Of a stretch of 64,000 bases of DNA, positions 59,027 through 64,000 are shown one piece after another. The DNA is from an uncultured Brevibacillus sp. (GTDB lineage: Bacteria; Bacillota; Bacilli; Brevibacillales; Brevibacillaceae), in NCBI RefSeq assembly GCF_947502445.1, contig NZ_CANMZW010000024.1, forward strand, positions 1-64,000, written 5' to 3'. The number at the start of each line of letters is the position of its first letter. Position 1 is the stretch's first letter. The notes under the pieces were generated by a model. The model had not been told where the DNA came from. It saw only the letters and a list, made by a program, of their open reading frames with translations, and did no database searches. The translations under genes and the position numbers were made by a program.

Positions 59027-60434
59027 GATTAACCACCACTCTGTTCCGCGATTGCTTCGCAAACATCTTGTCGGGATTCAGGAGATTGTGAGGGTCAAAG
59101 GCATGCTTGATGCCCTTCATGACCTCCATGCCGGCTGCTCCCACTTTCCACTCCAGGTATGGTGCCTTCACGATCCCGACACCATGCTCTCCGGTAATCG
59201 TTCCACCGAGATCGATTGCTGCGGCAAAAATTTCCTCGAAGGCATGCTCGACTCGCTCGATCTCTTTTTCGTTACGCGCATCTGTCATACAGGTAGGATG
59301 CAAATTGCCATCGCCGGCATGACCAAAGGTACAAATCTGCAAACCGTAGCGATTCGTAATTTCTTGAATAGCGGCAACCATCGGTGCAATTTGTGCACGC
59401 GGGACAGTCGCATCCTCCAAAATCGTTGTCGGACGCATCCGGGACAAGGCAGCAAGGGCACTGCGTCTCGCCGTCATAACGTCATCCGCTTCCTCTGGTG
59501 TTGTTGCGACTTTGATCTGCACAGCTTCGTTCTTTTCACAAATGGCTGCGATCCGTTCCATGTCCCTGTCTACGGTCTGTGGTTCGCCATCCTGTCCAAT
59601 CAATAGAATGGCTGCTACATCTGTAGGCAAGCCAATTTGTTTAAAATCTTCAACGACACGAATCGTTCCCTGATCCAAAAATTCCAATGTACCCGGGATG
59701 ATCCGATTGGCAATAATATCCGAAACAGAGCGTGCTGCCTGATCCATATCGGCAAACATCGCCAGCATGACGCGTTGCGATAGTGGCTTGGGAATGAGCT
59801 TGAGGATGGCTTGTGTAATAATCGCTAGTGTGCCTTCGCTGCCTACGAGCAGCTTGGTCAGGTCGTATCCGGCTACATCCTTCATCAGCTTGCCTCCGGT
59901 GCGGATGATCTCTCCATTTGGCAACACAGCTTCCAGCCCGAGCACATAATCCTTGGTCGTTCCGTATTTTAATCCGCGGAGTCCACCGGAATTAAGTGCA
60001 ATGTTGCCGCCAATGGTCGAGATCACCATGCTTCCCGGGTCTGGAGGATAAAACAATCCACGCGCTTCTACCGCCTGATGGATATCTACCGTCCTCACTC
60101 CCGGCTGAACGGTGATCGTCAGGTTTTGCTCGTCGATCTCCACAATCTGGTTCATACGGGAGAGCACAAGCACGATTCCACCACCAACAGGAATCGTCCC
60201 TCCGCACAAATTCGAGCCTGCTCCACGGGTCACAATCGGTATTTGATGACGAGCAGCTACTCGCATCACCTGCTGCACCTCTTCGGTACTTTTTGGCAAG
60301 ACCACCACGTCAGGCAGTGCTTGCTGCATCGGTGTCGCGTCATACGAATAGGCAACCAGTGCTTCCTGCCGATCGAGACAATTTTTCTCTCCGACGATTG
60401 CGACCAGCTCGGAGCGTATCGATTCTGACAACAT
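59019..60434 (-). CDS. glcD: FAD-linked 2-hydroxyacid oxidase subunit (GlcD / D-lactate dehydrogenase-like)
   Basis: This 471-residue flavoprotein has an N-terminal FAD_binding_4 domain (VPIVTRGAGSNLCGGTIPVGGGIVL-like segment, about residues 65-90) and a C-terminal FAD-oxidase domain ending FGHAGDGNLHPTCM and GGTITGEHGVGIVKAPYLEWK, where the His residues bind substrate or metal. It oxidises a 2-hydroxyacid; glycolate and D-lactate enzymes cannot be told apart by these motifs. It follows murQ by 47 bases in the same operon. As MurQ releases D-lactate, D-lactate is the favoured substrate by context. Three GTG/ATG starts are possible; 60434 has GGAGGGATTTCC upstream. Confidence 0.88.
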   Translation of the reverse strand: MLSESIRSELVAIVGEKNCLDRQEALVAYSYDATPMQQALPDVVVLPKSTEEVQQVMRVAARHQIPIVTRGAGSNLCGGTIPVGGGIVLVLSRMNQIVEIDEQNLTITVQPGVRTVDIHQAVEARGLFYPPDPGSMVISTIGGNIALNSGGLRGLKYGTTKDYVLGLEAVLPNGEIIRTGGKLMKDVAGYDLTKLLVGSEGTLAIITQAILKLIPKPLSQRVMLAMFADMDQAARSVSDIIANRIIPGTLEFLDQGTIRVVEDFKQIGLPTDVAAILLIGQDGEPQTVDRDMERIAAICEKNEAVQIKVATTPEEADDVMTARRSALAALSRMRPTTILEDATVPRAQIAPMVAAIQEITNRYGLQICTFGHAGDGNLHPTCMTDARNEKEIERVEHAFEEIFAAAIDLGGTITGEHGVGIVKAPYLEWKVGAAGMEVMKGIKHAFDPHNLLNPDKMFAKQSRNRVVVNRA

Positions 60435-60481
60435 GGAAATCCCTCCTCCCTATTGACATCGAAGTGATTGGCTTCAAACGT

Positions 60482-61390
60482 TTAGCTATACTGCTGAATC
60501 GCTTCTCTGATTCTTCCATTGGTTACATTCAACAGGCGCAGTGCTTCTTCCCTGCTCGCACCTGTCAATTTCATCAGGATAGCTGTCTTGGCGTCTCCTT
60601 CGGCAAGCTCAGACAAGCGCTCAGCTTCTGCATAGCTCACACCTGTCACTTCCATGACAATTCGCTTTACGCGTTCTTTCAGCTTGAGGTTGGTCGCCTG
60701 GACGTTTACCATCAGGTTTCCGTACACCTTGCCCAATCTGATCATCGTTGCTGTCGTGAGCATGTTGAGCACCAGCTTTTGGGCTGTTCCTGCCTTGAGT
60801 CTCGTCGATCCGGTCAACACCTCAGGACCGACAACAACATTAATCGCTACATCTACACCTTTGTTGATAAAAGATGGCTGGTTGCAGGATAGTGCAATCG
60901 TTTTAGCCCCGATGTTCTGCGCTTCAGCCAATACGCCGAGCACATAGGGAGTTCTGCCGCTAGCCGCGATACCGACGACAACATCTGCTTTAGTCACTTC
61001 GTACTTGTGGATATCCTCCTGTCCCAGCTCAAAGGAATCCTCCGCGCCTTCCACCGCTCGAATCATTGCAGATGGACCGCCAGCTATGATCCCCTGAACC
61101 AGCTCTGGATTGGTTCCGAAGGTAGGAGGGCATTCGGAAGCGTCCAAGATTCCGAGGCGTCCGCTCGTGCCTGCGCCAAAGTAAAACAGTCTTCCTCCGT
61201 TTTCAAGTGCGTAGGTGATTACCTCTACCGCTTCGGCTACCTGATCCAATACACGTTCGACCGCGTACGGAACCTTTTTATCTTCATCATTCATCATTTG
61301 TACGATGCCCCGGGCATTTAACCGATCCAGGTCCTTGGAGCTTTCGTTTTTTCCTTCAGTCGTTAATTGTTGCAAGTTCTCCAGCTTCAT
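60482..61390 (-). CDS. murQ: N-acetylmuramic acid 6-phosphate etherase
   Basis: This 302-residue enzyme cleaves the ether bond of N-acetylmuramic acid 6-phosphate and gives N-acetylglucosamine 6-phosphate plus D-lactate. It is a SIS-domain protein with FGAGTSGRLGILDASECPPTFG (residues 71-92) and IRAVEGAEDSFELG; the two acidic residues that the family uses are expected at E86 and E114. VVGIAASGRTPYVLGVL and GTAQKLVLNMLTTATMIRLGKVYGNLMV complete the sugar-phosphate site. AAGAGGAGGTTCG precedes the ATG. It follows a Dpp-type ATPase by 41 bases and leads into glcD. Confidence 0.95.
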   Translation of the reverse strand: MKLENLQQLTTEGKNESSKDLDRLNARGIVQMMNDEDKKVPYAVERVLDQVAEAVEVITYALENGGRLFYFGAGTSGRLGILDASECPPTFGTNPELVQGIIAGGPSAMIRAVEGAEDSFELGQEDIHKYEVTKADVVVGIAASGRTPYVLGVLAEAQNIGAKTIALSCNQPSFINKGVDVAINVVVGPEVLTGSTRLKAGTAQKLVLNMLTTATMIRLGKVYGNLMVNVQATNLKLKERVKRIVMEVTGVSYAEAERLSELAEGDAKTAILMKLTGASREEALRLLNVTNGRIREAIQQYS

Positions 61391-61431
61391 GCTCTGACGA
61401 ACCTCCTCTTAATGTACTAGCAGCCTTTTGC

Positions 61432-62400
61432 TTACGCATGATCCAGATGGCAAGAGACAAAATGGCCAGCTGTCACTTCTTTAGCTGCAGGAGCAACCGT
61501 TTTGCAAATATCCATACAATGGCGGCAGCGTGGATGGAATGTGCAGCCAGATGGCGGATTTGCCGGGCTAGGCAGGTCTCCCTCTAAAATGATTCGCTCG
61601 GTCGTCAGGTGCGGATTGGGAACAGGAACAGCCGATAGCAAGGCTTGTGTATAGGGATGGGTCGGTTTTTCATATAACGAGTGCTTATCTGCCACCTCAA
61701 CCACTTTGCCCAAATACATGACAGCCACCCTGTCGGATATATGGCGTACGACACTGAGGTCATGAGAAATAAACAAATAGGTGAGCTTGAATTCCTTTTG
61801 CAAATCTTGCATCAGATTCAAAATTTGCGCCTGAATCGATACGTCCAGCGCTGACACTGGCTCATCGGCAATGATCAGCTTCGGGCGTAAAATCAGTGCC
61901 CGTGCAATTCCGATCCGCTGTCTTTGCCCTCCAGAAAATTCATGTGGGAATCTGTCCAGCTGTTGTTTGGACAATCCGACGATGCCAATCATCTCTTCGA
62001 CCTGCTTTCGGCGCTCTGCCGGGGTACCGATCCCGTGAATAATAAGCGGGTCCTCCAGTAGCTGACTGATTGTTTTGCGTGGATTGAGCGATGCAAACGG
62101 GTCTTGAAATACCAGCTGCATATTTCGTCTGGTACGGCGCAGCTCAGCTTCGTTCAATTTGCGAATATCCTGACCCTCAAACAAGATTTCTCCGTCCGTC
62201 GGCTCAATCAAGCGCAAGATGCAGCGACCCGTAGTCGATTTTCCACAACCAGACTCGCCGACAATGCTAACCGTTTCGCCAGGATAAACGGTCAGATTGA
62301 CGCCATCGACTGCGCGCACTACCTTTTCCGAACTGAAAAAACCTTGCTTGCTTTTGAAATGCTTGGTCAGCGCTCTGACTTCGAGCAGTGGTTTTGTCAT
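61432..62400 (-). CDS. peptide ABC transporter ATP-binding protein, DppF/OppF type
   Basis: This 322-residue ATPase has Walker [10 protein letters not shown], signature FSGGQ, Walker [12 protein letters not shown], switch FISHDLS and the DppF tail [11 protein letters not shown]. It starts within the stop of the DppD-type gene (ATGA at 62397-62400). No permease or binding protein is visible in the window; these may lie past the right edge. It precedes murQ, so the importer may carry cell-wall fragments such as muropeptides. Confidence 0.92.
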   Translation of the reverse strand: MTKPLLEVRALTKHFKSKQGFFSSEKVVRAVDGVNLTVYPGETVSIVGESGCGKSTTGRCILRLIEPTDGEILFEGQDIRKLNEAELRRTRRNMQLVFQDPFASLNPRKTISQLLEDPLIIHGIGTPAERRKQVEEMIGIVGLSKQQLDRFPHEFSGGQRQRIGIARALILRPKLIIADEPVSALDVSIQAQILNLMQDLQKEFKLTYLFISHDLSVVRHISDRVAVMYLGKVVEVADKHSLYEKPTHPYTQALLSAVPVPNPHLTTERIILEGDLPSPANPPSGCTFHPRCRHCMDICKTVAPAAKEVTAGHFVSCHLDHA

Positions 62401-63371
62401 TGTTCTTCCCCCTCACGATACAGCCAGCACCGGCACTTTTGTGTGTCTGAGACAGGCAGCAGCTCGGGATTTTTCTCACGGCAAATATCCATGACCTGAG
62501 AACAGCGCGGTGCAAACCGGCAGCCTGCGGGCATTTCACTGAGCAGGGGAACCGCCCCCGGGATCGCTTCCAGACGCTCCTGATTGACATTGACACTCGG
62601 CATGGACTGGAGGAGTCCTCTGGTGTACGGATGCTTCGGATCGTCGAACAGCTTCCCTACCGCGGCTTCCTCCACAATTTGTCCAGCGTACATCACAATG
62701 ACACGATGACACATTTCAGCGACAACACCGAGGTCATGTGTGATAAGCAGGATCGAAGTGCCTTGTTCGGTACGCACCTTTTTCATCAATTCCAAAATCT
62801 GTGCCTGAATCGTAACGTCCAATGCTGTTGTTGGCTCGTCGGCAATCAACAGCTTGGGCGAACAAGACATCGCCATCGCAATCATCACACGCTGACGCAT
62901 ACCCCCGGACAGCTGGTGCGGGTACTCTGAGAAAATTTCTTCCGCGCGTGGAATTCCTACTTGCCCTAGAAGCTGAATCGTCTTTTCCTTTGCTTCTTGC
63001 TTGGACAAGCCCTGGTGGCGCCGCAACGGCTCACTGATCTGCTTACCGATCGGATGCAAAGGGTTAAGGGAAGTCATCGGCTCCTGAAAAATCATCGCAA
63101 TCTGATTCCCGCGGATTGCTTGCATTTGTTTATCTGAAAGTGAAAGCAGCTCTTGTTCCTGAAAACGGATGCTGCCTGTCATCTCTACATTTCGTCCCAA
63201 TAGCTGCATGATCGACATGCTGGTCACGCTTTTGCCGCATCCTGATTCGCCGACCACCCCGACGGTTTCTCCCGGTTCGACACTCAGGCTGACGCCCTCG
63301 ATCACGGTCAGTTTTTTGCCTGCTTGTTTAAAAGATGTTCGCAAATCTTGGATCGTAAGCATTGCTGCCAT
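62397..63371 (-). CDS. peptide ABC transporter ATP-binding protein, DppD/OppD type
   Basis: This 324-residue ATPase has Walker A GESGCGKS, signature LSGGM, Walker [12 protein letters not shown], switch LITHDLG and the Cys-containing DppD tail [12 protein letters not shown]. The ATG at 63371 has GGGGGAGTACCC upstream. It follows the serine hydrolase gene by 18 bases and overlaps the DppF-type partner. It belongs to the operon that contains murQ. Confidence 0.92.
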   Translation of the reverse strand: MAAMLTIQDLRTSFKQAGKKLTVIEGVSLSVEPGETVGVVGESGCGKSVTSMSIMQLLGRNVEMTGSIRFQEQELLSLSDKQMQAIRGNQIAMIFQEPMTSLNPLHPIGKQISEPLRRHQGLSKQEAKEKTIQLLGQVGIPRAEEIFSEYPHQLSGGMRQRVMIAMAMSCSPKLLIADEPTTALDVTIQAQILELMKKVRTEQGTSILLITHDLGVVAEMCHRVIVMYAGQIVEEAAVGKLFDDPKHPYTRGLLQSMPSVNVNQERLEAIPGAVPLLSEMPAGCRFAPRCSQVMDICREKNPELLPVSDTQKCRCWLYREGEEQ

Positions 63372-63389
63372 GGGTACTCCCCCTTTTCT

Positions 63390-64000
63390 TTAGGATGTGC
63401 CGACAATATGGAAGCCTGAAAACAGCTGGTTATGATGAGCTAGCCTCCAGGAACCAATCAATGGACTTACTTCCGGGTGTACGCGATTGGTAAGCGTAAT
63501 GATTGTCACTTCTCTGGCCGGGTCTGACCAGATTGAGGTACCCGTAAAGCCTGTGTGCCCAAAACCACTCGCCGATACCACATCTCCTCCGGTACAGCCC
63601 GCTGCGATTTGCTCAAGCGCCCCACCTGTAGAAGAAACGATCCAGCCAAGGCCTCTGCGATGTACAGATGGATCCGTAAGTGAGCGAGTAGACAGTGAAA
63701 ATAACGTAGGATCAATGCTCACAGGAGCATCATTCGTTGTCCATATCTGCATGTAGCGCTCCGTATCAGCCAGTGTGGAGAACAATCCGGCATGCCCACT
63801 GACTCCTCCGAGACCATAGTAAGCATTGCAATCATGAACGGTTCCACAGATGATGCCTTTGCGCCATCTGTAGGTGGCCAGCATTTGCTTCCATTCTTTT
63901 GCAAAAAGTGGCTGTCCTACTGACAGTTCAGCCATATAGGCCGCTGCCATGTTTCGTTCAAAGGAATTGCCGTTTTCTGTAGGGGCGATCGTCCAAGCTG
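63390..64000 (-). CDS. serine hydrolase of the beta-lactamase family (partial, YbbE-like)
   Basis: Only the last 203 codons are in the window; the gene continues past the right edge (the frame is open through 64000 with AWTIAPTENGNSFERN). The visible part has GGVSGHAGLFSTLADTERYMQIW and GFGHTGFTGTSIWSDPAREVTIITLTNRVHPE, the C-terminal half of S12 penicillin-binding-protein-like hydrolases, with GHTGFTG in place of KTG. In Bacillus subtilis a YbbE-type hydrolase lies in the murQ operon, and this gene is three genes upstream of murQ here. An in-frame ATG at 63950 is internal. Whether it has a signal peptide cannot be told. Confidence 0.85.
   Translation of the reverse strand, partial: AWTIAPTENGNSFERNMAAAYMAELSVGQPLFAKEWKQMLATYRWRKGIICGTVHDCNAYYGLGGVSGHAGLFSTLADTERYMQIWTTNDAPVSIDPTLFSLSTRSLTDPSVHRRGLGWIVSSTGGALEQIAAGCTGGDVVSASGFGHTGFTGTSIWSDPAREVTIITLTNRVHPEVSPLIGSWRLAHHNQLFSGFHIVGTS

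Noticed and set aside
1-64000. CRISPR arrays, tRNA, rRNA, riboswitch or T-box leaders
   Set aside because: I scanned the gaps between genes and saw no regularly spaced repeats, no cloverleaf-like sequence and no recognisable conserved leader. Weak RNA elements could be missed without a folding or covariance search.

Overview
The window looks like chromosome of a Gram-positive, spore-forming Bacillales bacterium, most likely Brevibacillus or a close relative. Supporting signs are strong AAGGAGG-type ribosome binding sites, frequent TTG and GTG starts, lipoprotein signal peptides, a YtvI-like sporulation membrane protein, an IDEAL-domain-like protein, Rrf2 and LCP proteins, and many Rho-independent terminators. 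No rRNA, tRNA, CRISPR array, intact transposase or phage gene was seen. The genus is inferred from gene style and content, not from a marker gene. || Layout. 0.1-3.9 kb: three tandem CodA-like amidohydrolases (minus strand), divergent from a Dpp-type peptide ABC operon without a binding protein (4.0-7.9 kb). 8.0-10.8 kb: a minimal LytS-type kinase, an AraC-type response regulator and a sodium:solute symporter, then a DMT exporter. 11.9 kb: a small gene broken by a 23-bp tandem duplication. 12.4-15.6 kb: a sugar ABC importer. 16-20.3 kb: class I aldolase, then an operon of M19 dipeptidase, S58 aminopeptidase and S12 serine hydrolase, with a divergent LysR regulator. 21-30.4 kb: an LCP protein, a C39 peptidase, a Gfo/Idh oxidoreductase, an EreA-like lipoprotein and a glutamate/dicarboxylate symporter, mixed with gene remnants (alpha/beta hydrolase, LysR, DJ-1/PfpI, topoisomerase III) and inverted-repeat elements. 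30.5-39.8 kb: a class III aminotransferase with an RpiR regulator, an ArsR-AHSA1 pair, a decayed vWA gene, an MFS exporter, a monothiol thioredoxin-like protein, Rrf2 and a quinone oxidoreductase. 39.9-43.4 kb: an NAD-salvage operon (NrtR, PARG-like hydrolase, PnuC, NadR-like). 43.7-46.3 kb: a second symporter and YtvI. 46.3-56.4 kb: an operon with two N-acyl-D-amino-acid deacylases, a complete Dpp-type importer and a regulator with a cyclase-like domain. 57.7-64 kb: GlcF, GlcD, MurQ, two Dpp ATPases and a truncated serine hydrolase. || How the genes fit together. Much of the window concerns uptake and breakdown of peptides and amides with D-configured or cell-wall-derived parts: three Dpp-type transporters, two D-aminoacylases, an S58 aminopeptidase, a dipeptidase that can cleave L-D dipeptides, two penicillin-binding-protein-like serine hydrolases, and MurQ next to a FAD/FeS 2-hydroxyacid oxidase. 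MurQ releases D-lactate, which the GlcDF-type enzyme could oxidise, so the 57.7-64 kb operon is proposed as a muropeptide-recycling and lactate-oxidising unit. The NAD-salvage operon pairs an ADP-ribose-sensing regulator with an enzyme family that can release ADP-ribose. Remnants and repeats cluster at 21-28.5 and 32.8-38.2 kb, where the chromosome appears to have been rearranged.
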